41,953 nucleotides of DNA, taken from Gemmatimonadota bacterium. GTDB taxonomy: Bacteria > Latescibacterota > UBA2968 > UBA8231. Positions 24,933 through 34,701 of this stretch are shown here, piece after piece. How positions within the stretch are numbered: position 1 is the first letter of the stretch; every line of letters starts with the position of its first letter. The notes beneath the pieces were generated by a model that saw nothing but the letters and a program-made list of their open reading frames with translations, did no database searches and had not been told where the DNA came from. Both the position numbers and the translations under genes were made by a program. Location: NCBI GenBank assembly GCA_002712305.1, contig PATE01000005.1:5061-47013 (forward strand), read 5' to 3'.

Positions 24933-26872
24933 GATCCTCCGGACGTCCTAGCCGAGGTCACGAGTCGCAGAATCTCACGGGCACGGTCCTGTGCAGGGTT
25001 CAGCGTCAGCGATCGCCGTACGAGGTGCTCTGAGTCTCCCAGAAATCTGTTCCGATCGTTCTCTTCTTGCGCCTGTTCAGCCTTGCGCAGGAGCAGTGCG
25101 GCCAGATTGGTCAGCGTTCCATAGTGATGAGGATGCAGAAACAGGGCCTGGCGGTAAGACTGCTCCGCTTCCGTCCAGCGCCCGAGGTCCTGCAACACGA
25201 CGCCAAGATTGCTGTGCCCGAGAAAGTGATTCGGCTCTTCGCGGAGGCCGCGCCTGAAAAAGCCGATAGCCTCTTCGAGCCACGCTTCCCGCTGGGCGGG
25301 ACTCGTCGGCAGCCTCGACTTCTTCACAAAGCAATTGCCAAGATTGATCAGAGCATCCACATAGTGCGGCCCATGTTCGATGGCGCGCCGGAAAGTCTGC
25401 TCTGCCTCTTCCAGGTTCCCGAGGGTCAATTGAATGCCACCGAGATTGTTGTGCGCCCGAAGCCGAATATCGTCATCACTTGGAAATCGGAGCGCGCGCT
25501 CATACGCTCTGGCCGCCTCACGCCACAGAGCGCTTTGCTGGGCCGCATCTTGAGTATGGAGTGCTCGGTCTTTGAAGGCATTGCCGTGAAACAGGTGAGG
25601 CCGCGGCATCTGAGGCGATCGCGCCACAGCCTCCGACCACAACGTACCTTCTTCTGCCCAGACCTGATTGCGCCCGGCACTAAGACCCGCAGCAATCAAC
25701 AGAGTCGCCACGACCAGTGCTCGTAGAGGAAGTGGTGGTGCAAAGCGCATGGCCAGGGCTGGGATACCGATACAGGCCATCGCCATGGGCACATAGGCAC
25801 GACGATCATTCACCAGCACATTCAGGGGCATGACGAGGGTTGGCAACATGTGTAGAAGGCCGATCCCGACAAGGCAAAGGGCAGAGCCATGCCGTCGCTG
25901 CCACATCCACACCAGGGCCACTACGAGAGTCACCGCGAGCAGTCCACCTGCCAGCACCGTCGGATTGGCGACGGCTTGTTCACGAAACTGCGGCTCAACG
26001 CTCAGGTGCGTCGGCATCACGAGCGTATAGAGATAGTGACCGATCGCCTTTGTTTGAGTCAGCAGTTGCCTTGTGTGGTCACGAACAGGTTTTTCCAGCG
26101 AACGCCCGAGGAAGCCATTCGAGATGATCAGAAACAGATACGCTGCAGCGACGCCCCATGCCGGGACCACCCATCGCCAGAAACGCCGGCCCACACGCGA
26201 GATGTCGAATCGGTTGACCATCGCCACATCCAGCAGTAGCAACGCCGCGGGTAGAGTGATCGCCGTCGACTTGGTCAACAAGCCTGCAGCCATGGCCGGC
26301 CAGCATGCCCAATACCATCCTCGCCACACTGAAATGTGCGCCTGCAGAAACAGTGCCATCGTCAACAGATAGAAGAGGGCGGACAGGCTTTCGCTGCGAC
26401 TGCTGATATAGTTGACTGGCTCGCTGCCCAGGGGCCAACTGATGAACAACAGGCTTGCCACCCAGGCAACTTCCCACGATCGCCTTGGCCAGAGCAGCCG
26501 GACCAGCCAGAAGACGAGCAAACCATTGATGGCATGAATCAGAAGGTTGACGATGTGGTACCCGCGTACGTCATACCCGTCGAGACCCACCGCGAGATTC
26601 AGCGCATGGTTCATGGCGAAGCTGGTCACCAGCAGGGGGCGATACATCCCCTTCTTGGCATCCCGGGAGAACGCGGCTGGATCGGTAAAGAAAAGAGCGA
26701 TCCCCTCCACCAGCTCGCTGGCCACCGGCTGCACGCGCACGTGGATATTGAGCTGAATGGAATGCTCGTCATCGTAGTGGAAACTGTTGTCGATACTCCC
26801 CCACCAGATCGCAAAACTTGCCAGTAACAGGCTGCCCACGACGAGCATCCGTTTTCGCAGGGCAGGATCCAC
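24929..26872 (-). CDS. TMTC-like GT-C/TPR membrane protein, array member B
   Basis: A 647-residue paralog. The membrane domain spans about residues 8-400. The acidic pair is Asp34-Asp35 in FHYDDEHSI. It differs from the others in an insertion of about ten residues after that motif (HVRVQPVASELVEGIALFF) and in a longer segment before GYHIVNLLIH (LAVGLDGYDVR). SEPVNYISSRSESL (150-163), TQTKAIGHYLYTLVMP (272-287) and NVLVNDRRAYVP (351-362) are conserved. About five TPRs fill residues 425-635, with AHNNLGGIQLTLGNLEEA and GHSNLGVVLQDLGRWTEA the clearest. Start and stop overlap the neighbours by 1 and 4 nt. Substrate unknown. Confidence 0.88.
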   Translation of the reverse strand: MDPALRKRMLVVGSLLLASFAIWWGSIDNSFHYDDEHSIQLNIHVRVQPVASELVEGIALFFTDPAAFSRDAKKGMYRPLLVTSFAMNHALNLAVGLDGYDVRGYHIVNLLIHAINGLLVFWLVRLLWPRRSWEVAWVASLLFISWPLGSEPVNYISSRSESLSALFYLLTMALFLQAHISVWRGWYWACWPAMAAGLLTKSTAITLPAALLLLDVAMVNRFDISRVGRRFWRWVVPAWGVAAAYLFLIISNGFLGRSLEKPVRDHTRQLLTQTKAIGHYLYTLVMPTHLSVEPQFREQAVANPTVLAGGLLAVTLVVALVWMWQRRHGSALCLVGIGLLHMLPTLVMPLNVLVNDRRAYVPMAMACIGIPALAMRFAPPLPLRALVVATLLIAAGLSAGRNQVWAEEGTLWSEAVARSPQMPRPHLFHGNAFKDRALHTQDAAQQSALWREAARAYERALRFPSDDDIRLRAHNNLGGIQLTLGNLEEAEQTFRRAIEHGPHYVDALINLGNCFVKKSRLPTSPAQREAWLEEAIGFFRRGLREEPNHFLGHSNLGVVLQDLGRWTEAEQSYRQALFLHPHHYGTLTNLAALLLRKAEQAQEENDRNRFLGDSEHLVRRSLTLNPAQDRAREILRLVTSARTSGGS

Positions 26873-28728
26873 TATTCCACTCCCCAGGCGGCCAACGAAT
26901 CGTCGACGGCGCGAACGCCACCCCGGGCGACCGCGTGTCCGCGATCAGCAGCGCCGACGAAGAAGGCCCGAGCCGAACGCAGGTGCCCCACCCGCAGCGT
27001 CACATCGGACGAGAGGCGAGCACGCAGCATCGACAGGCCTGCCAGAAACATCATTACCTGCGGCTCCTCCGGCGCCAACTCCATCGCCGTCCGGTACGAT
27101 CCTTCGGCCTCGTCCAATCGACCCGTCAGTTGCAGCACGGCGCCGCGATTCAGGTGTGCCTCATATCGTCCTGGATGCAAGTCCAGCGCTCGATCGTAGG
27201 CGGCCATGGCGGATGTCAGAGCCGCTTGGCCTTCGCCATCGAGGGCCGCAGCATACCACGCGTTACCGAGATTCACCCATGCATCAGTATACGTGGGTTC
27301 CTGGGCAACGAGCTTGTTGAGAATAGAGCGCGCCTGCAGCGCGTTTCCGCGCGCCGACTCGATGAGGGCCAGCCCATTTGCGGCCTGCGCGGACAACATG
27401 CGCTGTCTTGGCGCCAGAGCGTGAACGTTCTCATAGGCCTGAGCCGCTGCGCTCAGGTGTGCGTGACGCGATCCGGCAGCCGCCGCCAGGTGCGCGTCAC
27501 CGAGATACAGCTGGGCTCTCGGCATCATGGGTGCCGTGGAGACTGCGTCAGACCACAGGGAGATGTCGCTCGCCCAGACTGCAGACCGCTGTACCGTCAT
27601 GATCGCCAAGAGCGTCAGCCCGCAGGCGGCCAGCCCCCGCCGCCAATACGGTCGTCGGACCAGGGTGATGGCCAGAACGATCCCAATGGCCACTGCGGCC
27701 AAGGGCAGATAGAGACGGCGGTCGTTCACCAGAACATTCAAGGGCGCCAGACTGACTGGTACGAGGGTGAAACAGACCCACAACCCCAAAATCCACGGCG
27801 CCCGAATGTTGCGGCGCAGTAAGCCAAAAGCGACGGCACCGAGCGATACGACCAGGGCCAGGCAACCAGCGGTGGTGACGGACACATTCGTAGCCAGGAG
27901 AAAGGCGGGTTCTGGACTCAGGTCGATGGGGATGACGAGGGTCCGCAGATAGTGAGCGAAAGCCTTGCCGAGGGTAAGCCATCGCTCACTCCATGCTGTG
28001 GCTTGCGACGCGAGAGATCGAGGCAGGAATCCATTCGCCCAGATCACGAGCAGATAGAGACAACTCACCCCCACGACCATCGCATTCGCCAGCAGACTCT
28101 GCCTCACAGACCGCACCGGGCCTCGAGCCCACTCCATCAACACCAGCAGGGGCGCGATCGCGATCGCCGTGGCTTTCGTCAGCAGCGCAGCTGCGGCACC
28201 CGGCAGGAGACGGAGGGTTTCACCACGCACGGTGGCGCGCACGCGCTCTGAATGAGCGGCCATGTAGAGGGTCAACAGTAAACAGAAGGCGACGAGGGAA
28301 TCGGATCGAGCACTGACATAGTTGACCGGTTCTGTGGCCACTGGATGGAGGCCGAACAGGAGCCCCGCAACGCCCCCTTCACACGTCGACACCCAGGGTC
28401 GAGCCAGGACGGTCACCAACGCGGCATTTGCCGCATGGATCAACAGATTCACCAGAAGGAAGGACCACGGTTCGTCGCCAAATAGGAAGCGGTTGACGGC
28501 GTAGGTTGTGAGCAGGACAGGTCGATACATCGCCCGTTCGGGGTCGGCGGAGAATGCACCGGGGTCGACGAAATAGGACGGAATCATCGATAGATCTCGA
28601 ATCGATAGATTCCGAACCACGCTGTGATCATCGTCGTAGTGAAAGTCCCCCCTCAGGGCCCCTGCATGCACCAAGACGACGACGACGGCCACGATCGCCC
28701 AGGGGTATCGACTCAGGGTTCGAATCAT
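26872..28728 (-). CDS. TMTC-like GT-C/TPR membrane protein, array member C
   Basis: A 618-residue paralog with the acidic pair Asp32-Asp33 in FHYDDDHSV and MYRPVLLTTYAVN shortly after. It departs from the group in two blocks: the G-Y-H before V-N-L-L-I-H reads S-F-L, and the usual T-Q-V-K-A block reads T-L-G-K-A followed by HYLRTLVIP. EPVNYVSARSDSL and NVLVNDRRLYLPLA are kept. The TPR part (about 415-590) has around five units, including AHLNRGAVLQLTGRLDEAEG, and ends in a less regular helical tail. The start shares a 4-nt overlap with member D and the stop touches member B by 1 nt. Confidence 0.87.
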   Translation of the reverse strand: MIRTLSRYPWAIVAVVVVLVHAGALRGDFHYDDDHSVVRNLSIRDLSMIPSYFVDPGAFSADPERAMYRPVLLTTYAVNRFLFGDEPWSFLLVNLLIHAANAALVTVLARPWVSTCEGGVAGLLFGLHPVATEPVNYVSARSDSLVAFCLLLTLYMAAHSERVRATVRGETLRLLPGAAAALLTKATAIAIAPLLVLMEWARGPVRSVRQSLLANAMVVGVSCLYLLVIWANGFLPRSLASQATAWSERWLTLGKAFAHYLRTLVIPIDLSPEPAFLLATNVSVTTAGCLALVVSLGAVAFGLLRRNIRAPWILGLWVCFTLVPVSLAPLNVLVNDRRLYLPLAAVAIGIVLAITLVRRPYWRRGLAACGLTLLAIMTVQRSAVWASDISLWSDAVSTAPMMPRAQLYLGDAHLAAAAGSRHAHLSAAAQAYENVHALAPRQRMLSAQAANGLALIESARGNALQARSILNKLVAQEPTYTDAWVNLGNAWYAAALDGEGQAALTSAMAAYDRALDLHPGRYEAHLNRGAVLQLTGRLDEAEGSYRTAMELAPEEPQVMMFLAGLSMLRARLSSDVTLRVGHLRSARAFFVGAADRGHAVARGGVRAVDDSLAAWGVE

Positions 28729-30773
28729 CTCTTCGAATCGACCTGGAGGCGACGCCGAGCCTCTTCTGCGTACGTACCCTCCGCCTGTCGCTTCAGGAGA
28801 CGCTCGTATACATCGTGTGCTTCAGCCGTCTGCCCCACCGTCTCCAGTAGATTCCCGAGTTGCAGATAACCAAGAATGAAGCCAGGATGCTTCTCAAGCA
28901 GCGCTTGATTCGGTGTCAGACTATCGGCATAACGTCCCTGGAGGAAACGGCTGACAGCCAGATAGAACAGTGCCTCAGGCGGAGCCCCTCGAAGAGTGGA
29001 GATTTGCTCGCACAGGGTTTCCAACGGGATCAGTTCGCCGGCGTCAATCATGTCGCCGGCATAGACATCCAACTGTGAGGCGAGCCGCCGCAGATTGTCG
29101 CCGGGATCCGGAGAGTCCCCCCCCAGGGCCAGAGCCCTGCTGTAGTACACAGCTGCGCTGTCGACTCTACCCGCCTGCTCAAAAGTTGTACCGAGGTTAT
29201 TCAGTGCCAGGTCGTAGTGATAGCTCGAATCCGCAACAAGCCCATAAGCCGCGTGGGCCGTGCTCAGCAGATCGAGGTATCTCGGATCCTGCGATCCGTA
29301 GGCTTTGGCCAGAGCCTGTGTGGCGTGCCCGAGATTGTACCAGCCTTCCGGCAGGTCGGGATGATCCCGCGTGATCGACGCAAACGTATCGGCTGCGGCG
29401 GCAAGGAGGCCCATCGACTCGAGACTCAGACCCAGATTGTTGCGTGCCGCCACATGATGGGGAGCGATCTCCAGAGCTCGCCCGTAGTACCCGACAGATT
29501 CCTCCAGTGCCCCATGCTCCTTCGCATAGTTGCCAAGATGGACATAAGCGACCGGCACCAGGGGCTGTGGGGATTTGGCTGCCGCATCCGACCACAGGGT
29601 GTACTCGTCCGCCCAAGCGGGATTCCGGTTCTGCGTCAGAATACCCATCACCAGCAGGCCAGCGACAACGACCCCCATCCTGCTTCGAGCAGGCCATCGA
29701 TACGGTGAGCCAGCAGACCAGATGGAAGTCAGGGCGACGAGCAGTCCTGCAATGGGCAGATACAATCGGTGATCGTTCACGAGAATGAAGAGCGGCACCA
29801 GTAGCGTGGGTGACAGGACGATGACGCACCATCCGAAGCCTAGACGCACATCCGCCGCCCCACGTCCTACGACCAGAACCAACGACGCCACGGCGAACCC
29901 CGCGAAGGCGATGACGGACCACAACCCGCCTTCGAAGAACTGATGGTGAACATTCAGCCCCCGTGGAATGACCAGAAGACGCGCGTAATAGACGAGCGCT
30001 TTCACCTGCGTCATCACCTGCGTCGACAGATCTCGAACCGGTGCGTCGACGACAGCCACACTCACATGCCCGTACTGTACGATGAGATACACGAGGGCGA
30101 GCAGTCCGTAGACCACGTGAACGGGGCGGAGACCGTCGGCGAAGTCTCTCAGAGTGAATCGTCGGCGTGTCAGATCATGAGCCACAATCAGGCCCAACGC
30201 AGTGATTCCCGTTTCCTTGCTGAGCATGGCCATGGCATAGCAGAGGAACGAGGCGATCCGCCATGGTCCGATCTGTTGCGACCCTGCCCGGATATGCAGA
30301 ACCACAGCTCCCAATACGAACAGGGCGGACAGGCTCTCCGACCGGGCACTGATGTAGTTCACAGGTTCGGTGGCTAACGGATGCAGACCGAACAGCAGCG
30401 CACCTGCCAGTGCCAGCGACGGCCCTCTGCCCAACTGCCTCAGCAAGACCCACAGCAGCATCGCGCAGGCGGTGTGGATGAGGAGGTTCACGACATGATA
30501 CGAGCCCGTCTCCAGTTCCGACCAGGCGTAGTTAGACGCCAGCGTCACCACGAGCAGGGGGCGGAACATCGCCTTGTCCGCATCGCGAGCGAAGCGCGTC
30601 CGATCCGTGAAGAAACCTATGGGATCTTCCAACGATCGGATGTGGGGATTCTCGGTAATCGTGTGGACATCGTCGTAGTGCCAGCCATTGCCGAAGCTGT
30701 TGGCGTAGGCCAGGAACACGGCAACGATGATGAGTCCCAGCGCCCTCACCGGACGATGCAGTTGAAGGCCCAT
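28725..30773 (-). CDS. TMTC-like GT-C/TPR membrane protein, array member D
   Basis: A 682-residue paralog. The first loop reads WHYDDVHTI with Asp34-Asp35, then FFTDRTRFARDADKAMFRPLLV, where Phe replaces Tyr of the Y-R-P-L block. EPVNYISARSESLSALF, TQVKALVYYARLLVIP and FILVNDHRLYLPIAG are conserved, the last with Ile in place of the first Val. The TPR region (about 415-675) has around seven units and an interruption near residue 590 (DAGELIPLETLCEQIS) that is not TPR-like. This is the only member whose start does not overlap the preceding stop: 2 nt separate it from member E. Confidence 0.87.
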   Translation of the reverse strand: MGLQLHRPVRALGLIIVAVFLAYANSFGNGWHYDDVHTITENPHIRSLEDPIGFFTDRTRFARDADKAMFRPLLVVTLASNYAWSELETGSYHVVNLLIHTACAMLLWVLLRQLGRGPSLALAGALLFGLHPLATEPVNYISARSESLSALFVLGAVVLHIRAGSQQIGPWRIASFLCYAMAMLSKETGITALGLIVAHDLTRRRFTLRDFADGLRPVHVVYGLLALVYLIVQYGHVSVAVVDAPVRDLSTQVMTQVKALVYYARLLVIPRGLNVHHQFFEGGLWSVIAFAGFAVASLVLVVGRGAADVRLGFGWCVIVLSPTLLVPLFILVNDHRLYLPIAGLLVALTSIWSAGSPYRWPARSRMGVVVAGLLVMGILTQNRNPAWADEYTLWSDAAAKSPQPLVPVAYVHLGNYAKEHGALEESVGYYGRALEIAPHHVAARNNLGLSLESMGLLAAAADTFASITRDHPDLPEGWYNLGHATQALAKAYGSQDPRYLDLLSTAHAAYGLVADSSYHYDLALNNLGTTFEQAGRVDSAAVYYSRALALGGDSPDPGDNLRRLASQLDVYAGDMIDAGELIPLETLCEQISTLRGAPPEALFYLAVSRFLQGRYADSLTPNQALLEKHPGFILGYLQLGNLLETVGQTAEAHDVYERLLKRQAEGTYAEEARRRLQVDSKR

Positions 30774-30775
30774 CT

Positions 30776-32638
30776 TCAGCGTCCTTCAGTCAGTTGGTTC
30801 AGCCGCTGCTGGGTGTTGCGATAAGCGCCGTGGCGGCGTTTCAGATCACCGTAAACGCGCTCAGCTTCTTCGCCATACTGTTGAGCCTGCGGATAAGGCT
30901 GTCGGGACAGATGGAAACACAACTCCCCCAGGTTGTAGCAGAACGACGGCTCACCAGGTTCGAGCTGGCACGCCAGACGATAAGCATCCAACGCGCCGAG
31001 CAGATCGTTCGCCTGAAAATACTGGTCGCCCAGTCGTTTGTGGGCCTCGCCCCTCGACGGCTCGAGTCGAACCACTTCGACCAGCAACTCAGCTGCGCGA
31101 AGATGCTCAGCCTGATCGGCATACAGCATCGCCAGATTGTCGTATGCATCCGGGTATTGCGGATGATGTCGAATCGCTCGCTGATAAACACCCTCGGCCT
31201 GCGATAGATCTCCCAGCGCCCGGTAGGCATTGCCGAGGTTCGTCAATGCTTCACGATGGGCCTCATCCACCTGCAGAATGGCTTCATATTCAGCGGCTGC
31301 GCGACGAAGTAACCCGGTGTCAACGGGTCGACGACCCAGCGCCTGTTCGTAGAGGATGTTGGCGAGGTTAATTCTGGCTGGCAGAAGCGTTGCGTCGAGA
31401 AGAAGGGCCATTTCGAACTGTTCGCGTGCCTTGCTCATCTGCCCTTCTTCTCGGAGGGCCGTACCCAAATGCACTCTGCCACGTGAGCTTTGGGGCGCCT
31501 TGAGCACTGCATCCGACCACAGGGAGAGTTCGGACGCCCACACCTGATTGCGCTGGAAACTCAACACGGCCAGCGCGACCAGAAGCGCCACCATGGGCCG
31601 CCGCAGGTGTGTCTGCCTTGCCAGCAGAACGGCAAGGGCCACAAACAGGCCGGCACTGGCCAGATAGATGCGATGCTCATTGACCAGAACATTCAGCGGC
31701 ACCGCGCTGGCCGGCAGGGCGAGCCACAGTGGCCATAGGAGCCACCAACGCAGCCTGCCCCGACAACGCGATACCACGAGTCCGAGCAAGGAAAGACTCA
31801 ATCCCAGAGCCGCCCACACGGCCCACTGCGTCCACGCTCCTTCGAGAAAAGGCGGATCGACACTCTGGTTGACGGGCATCAGCAGCAGTTGCAGGTAGTA
31901 GGTGACCGCTTTCCACTGCGTCGCCAACTGTGCCATTCCACTACGAACAGGTTCGCTCCTGGCGGTGGGTAGCAGTCCGGCCAACTCGAGAAGGAGGACG
32001 TAGCCCGCAAGAGCCATCGCATAGGGAGCAACACGCCGGATACGGGCAGAGAGTGTGCCTTCGGGCCAACTCAGCAGCAGGAATGGCAGGGACGCCGCCG
32101 TCGCCTTGCTCAGTAGACCGGCGCAGAATCCGGCGATGGATCCGGCTGTCTGTCGCGGCGTTCGCACCGCCAGCCAGAGGGAAAGGAGCAACAGAATCCC
32201 CGCCAGCGTCTCGGACCGAGAACTGATGTAGTTGACAGGCTCACTCGCCACCGGATGCAGGGCGAAAAGTAGTGCCGACATCATCGCCACCTGCTGTCGC
32301 TGTGGGCCTTCCAGACAGACAACGATCCTCCACAGAAGCAACACACATCCCAGGTGCAGGAGCAGATTCACAACGTGATACCCCAGCACGTCATATCCGT
32401 GGAGGGCGTAGTTAACGGCGTAGCTGACCAACAGAAGCGGGCGATACATGATCTTGTCGAGATCGGCGGAGAAATGAGCCGGCTCGGAGAAATAGGCCGG
32501 AATCTTCCCCACCTCTCGAATCGAGGTGTTGTTGACGACGGAGTGGAAGTCGTCGTAGTGAAAGACCCCCGATAGCGAGTTGGCGTAGATGATGACGACG
32601 CAGCCGGCCAGCACCCATGCCATGTGTCTTGGCTTCAT
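30776..32638 (-). CDS. TMTC-like GT-C/TPR membrane protein, array member E
   Basis: A 620-residue paralog with a very short cytoplasmic N-terminus (MKPRHMAW). The acidic pair is Asp29-Asp30 in FHYDDFHSV. MYRPLLLVSYAVNYALHGYDVLGYHVVNLLLH follows, the fullest form of these blocks in the array. SEPVNYISSRSETL, TQWKAVTYYLQLLLMP and NVLVNEHRIYLASA are conserved. The region after the P reads V-N-Q-S-V-D-P-P-F. TPR units (about six) fill residues 400-600; EALTNLGNAYRALGDLSQAE is the most regular. It overlaps member F by 4 nt. Confidence 0.88.
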   Translation of the reverse strand: MKPRHMAWVLAGCVVIIYANSLSGVFHYDDFHSVVNNTSIREVGKIPAYFSEPAHFSADLDKIMYRPLLLVSYAVNYALHGYDVLGYHVVNLLLHLGCVLLLWRIVVCLEGPQRQQVAMMSALLFALHPVASEPVNYISSRSETLAGILLLLSLWLAVRTPRQTAGSIAGFCAGLLSKATAASLPFLLLSWPEGTLSARIRRVAPYAMALAGYVLLLELAGLLPTARSEPVRSGMAQLATQWKAVTYYLQLLLMPVNQSVDPPFLEGAWTQWAVWAALGLSLSLLGLVVSRCRGRLRWWLLWPLWLALPASAVPLNVLVNEHRIYLASAGLFVALAVLLARQTHLRRPMVALLVALAVLSFQRNQVWASELSLWSDAVLKAPQSSRGRVHLGTALREEGQMSKAREQFEMALLLDATLLPARINLANILYEQALGRRPVDTGLLRRAAAEYEAILQVDEAHREALTNLGNAYRALGDLSQAEGVYQRAIRHHPQYPDAYDNLAMLYADQAEHLRAAELLVEVVRLEPSRGEAHKRLGDQYFQANDLLGALDAYRLACQLEPGEPSFCYNLGELCFHLSRQPYPQAQQYGEEAERVYGDLKRRHGAYRNTQQRLNQLTEGR

Positions 32639-34701
32639 TTCCCCGCCCTACCTGCCATCATCTGCGCCTCAACTCGTCGAAGTCCCGCACGGGCTCTGTC
32701 ACCGGCGCCATTGTCGATAGCCCGACGGAAGAGGGTCGCCGCCCTCTCAAGATCCCCCCGGATAATTGCGATCTCGCCCAGACCCGTCAGCGGAACTCGA
32801 CGACGGGGATCGATGTCGAGGGCCGACTGCCAGTGCCGCATCGCATCGAGCGTATCCGATGTCGAGAAGGCGAGTCGCCCCAGGTAATCGTGGGCGACAG
32901 CACTCGGAGATAGCGTCAGAGACGTTCTGAGAACCTCACGCGCTTCGTCCACCTGTCGTGACCGCATCAGACTCTCTCCAAGATTCGTCAAAATCACGGC
33001 GCGCTGAGATCGGTCAGGATTCGCCGCCAGTCCCCGCCGATAGGCGTTGATGGCGTCCTGTATCCGTCCCTGATCACTCAACGCATTGCCCAGTCCATTA
33101 TACGGCTCCGGGCGCAGACCGAGCAGGCGAATCGCCTCATGAAATGCCGCCTCTGCCCCAACGGGATCATCGGCAGCAAGAAGAAGCTGACCGTAGTTGC
33201 TCCACAATCCCCCATCCTCACGGCTTAGTTCCAGGGCACGGCGAAATGTGCGAGTTGCCGCGTCGAGGTCGCCCAGGTCCTGGTGTGCTACGGCCAAATT
33301 GTGATGGATCTCTTCCATCTCAGGCGCTCGTTCTACCGCCGCCTCATAGTAGGGAATCGCCTCGGTCACCCGACCCGCCTCGTGGAACAGGACTGCGAGA
33401 TTGTTGTAAGCGTCGGCCCGCCGACGATCGATCTCGAGAGCCTGGCCATACGAGACGGCGGCACCCGTCACATCACCGATGTCCTGCTGTGCCTTTCCGA
33501 GATTCACATACGCCGTGTATGAGTGCGCCCCACCGGCGAGGGCGCTCTGCCACAAACTCAATGGCGTTGCCCACACCTGGTTGCGCTGGATCGTGAATGC
33601 AGCCAATACAACGAGCAATGCCACATTCACCGGCTTCGACCGAAATCCAAGGAGGGCGGGCAGCCCGATACACATCGAAGCAAGCACCAGATACACTCGA
33701 CGCTCATTGGCGAGGATATTGAGAGGCACGACAGAGGTGGGCAGGACGACCAAAACACTGAACAGAAGCATCAGCGTTAGTTGTGGCGACACGCGGCGGC
33801 CTCGGAGGACCATCAGCCCTATCGTCAGCAGAAGTGTCGCTGCCAGAACCACAACAGGCGTCAGACGTGGACTGACCTGCAGAGGGTGATCCACGTTGAG
33901 TTCGATCGGCAATACGAGCAGACGGAGATAATACACGAGGGCCTTCGCCTGGGTCATGAATTGAGCCCCCCCGTCGCGCAGGGGTTCGCCGCCGCCACCG
34001 AGAAAGCCCGTCCACATCAGAACCAGGAGATAGATGCCAGCCATTGCCCAGTAGGGTCCGTGTCGGCGAGCGAGTTGCCGCGTCGACATCTGTGAACCAC
34101 TCTGCGGCAGCCACAGATCCACGAGCGGCAATACAACGACCAGCACGATCGCTGTTTCCTTGCTCAACAACGCCATGGCAAAGCAAACCCTCGCCCCCCA
34201 ATGGATGGTTCCTGGTCGGTGCAGATGCAGGAACACGGTGAGGAGGAAAAAGGCAGCCATCAGCGTCTCTGAGCGACTACTGATGTAGTTGACGGGCTCA
34301 CTGGCGACGGGATGAAGGGCAAAGATGGCGGCCGCGACGCACGCGGCTGACTCTCGCCCCGGAGAAAAGCGCATCGCCAGACGCCATACCAGATAACAGC
34401 AGGCAAGGTGGAGGAGGACGTTCACCATGTGATAACCCACCACGTTGAAATCACCTGCCATGTGGTTCAGCGCATAACTCACCAGCAGCAGAGGCCGGTA
34501 CATCCTCTTCTCTGAATCGCCAGAGAAGGCCGATGCATCGACGAAGTACGTGGGAATCGAACTCAGACCCCGAATCGATGGATTTCGAACAATGCTGTGC
34601 CCGTCATCATACTGAAACGAACCACCGAGACTGTTCGCATAGACCAGCAGAACCAGCGTCAGCAGTACCCAGGGCCAGTATCGAACCCACTCCTGCCGCA
34701 T
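32635..34701 (-). CDS. TMTC-like GT-C/TPR membrane protein, array member F
   Basis: A 688-residue paralog from ATG 34701, which shares one base with the stop of member G (TGATG) and has GGGAG about 11 nt upstream; an in-frame start at 34719 would overlap G further. The acidic pair is Asp32-Asp33, here in FQYDDGHSI, with Gln for His. MYRPLLLVSYALNHMAG, SEPVNYISSRSETLMAAFFL, TQAKALVYYLRLLVLP and NILANERRVYLVLA are present; the last replaces V-L-V-N by I-L-A-N. A glycine-rich GGGGEP insertion lies before the TQAKA block. Seven to eight TPRs occupy about 410-685, the second-largest TPR block in the array. Confidence 0.88.
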   Translation of the reverse strand: MRQEWVRYWPWVLLTLVLLVYANSLGGSFQYDDGHSIVRNPSIRGLSSIPTYFVDASAFSGDSEKRMYRPLLLVSYALNHMAGDFNVVGYHMVNVLLHLACCYLVWRLAMRFSPGRESAACVAAAIFALHPVASEPVNYISSRSETLMAAFFLLTVFLHLHRPGTIHWGARVCFAMALLSKETAIVLVVVLPLVDLWLPQSGSQMSTRQLARRHGPYWAMAGIYLLVLMWTGFLGGGGEPLRDGGAQFMTQAKALVYYLRLLVLPIELNVDHPLQVSPRLTPVVVLAATLLLTIGLMVLRGRRVSPQLTLMLLFSVLVVLPTSVVPLNILANERRVYLVLASMCIGLPALLGFRSKPVNVALLVVLAAFTIQRNQVWATPLSLWQSALAGGAHSYTAYVNLGKAQQDIGDVTGAAVSYGQALEIDRRRADAYNNLAVLFHEAGRVTEAIPYYEAAVERAPEMEEIHHNLAVAHQDLGDLDAATRTFRRALELSREDGGLWSNYGQLLLAADDPVGAEAAFHEAIRLLGLRPEPYNGLGNALSDQGRIQDAINAYRRGLAANPDRSQRAVILTNLGESLMRSRQVDEAREVLRTSLTLSPSAVAHDYLGRLAFSTSDTLDAMRHWQSALDIDPRRRVPLTGLGEIAIIRGDLERAATLFRRAIDNGAGDRARAGLRRVEAQMMAGRAGK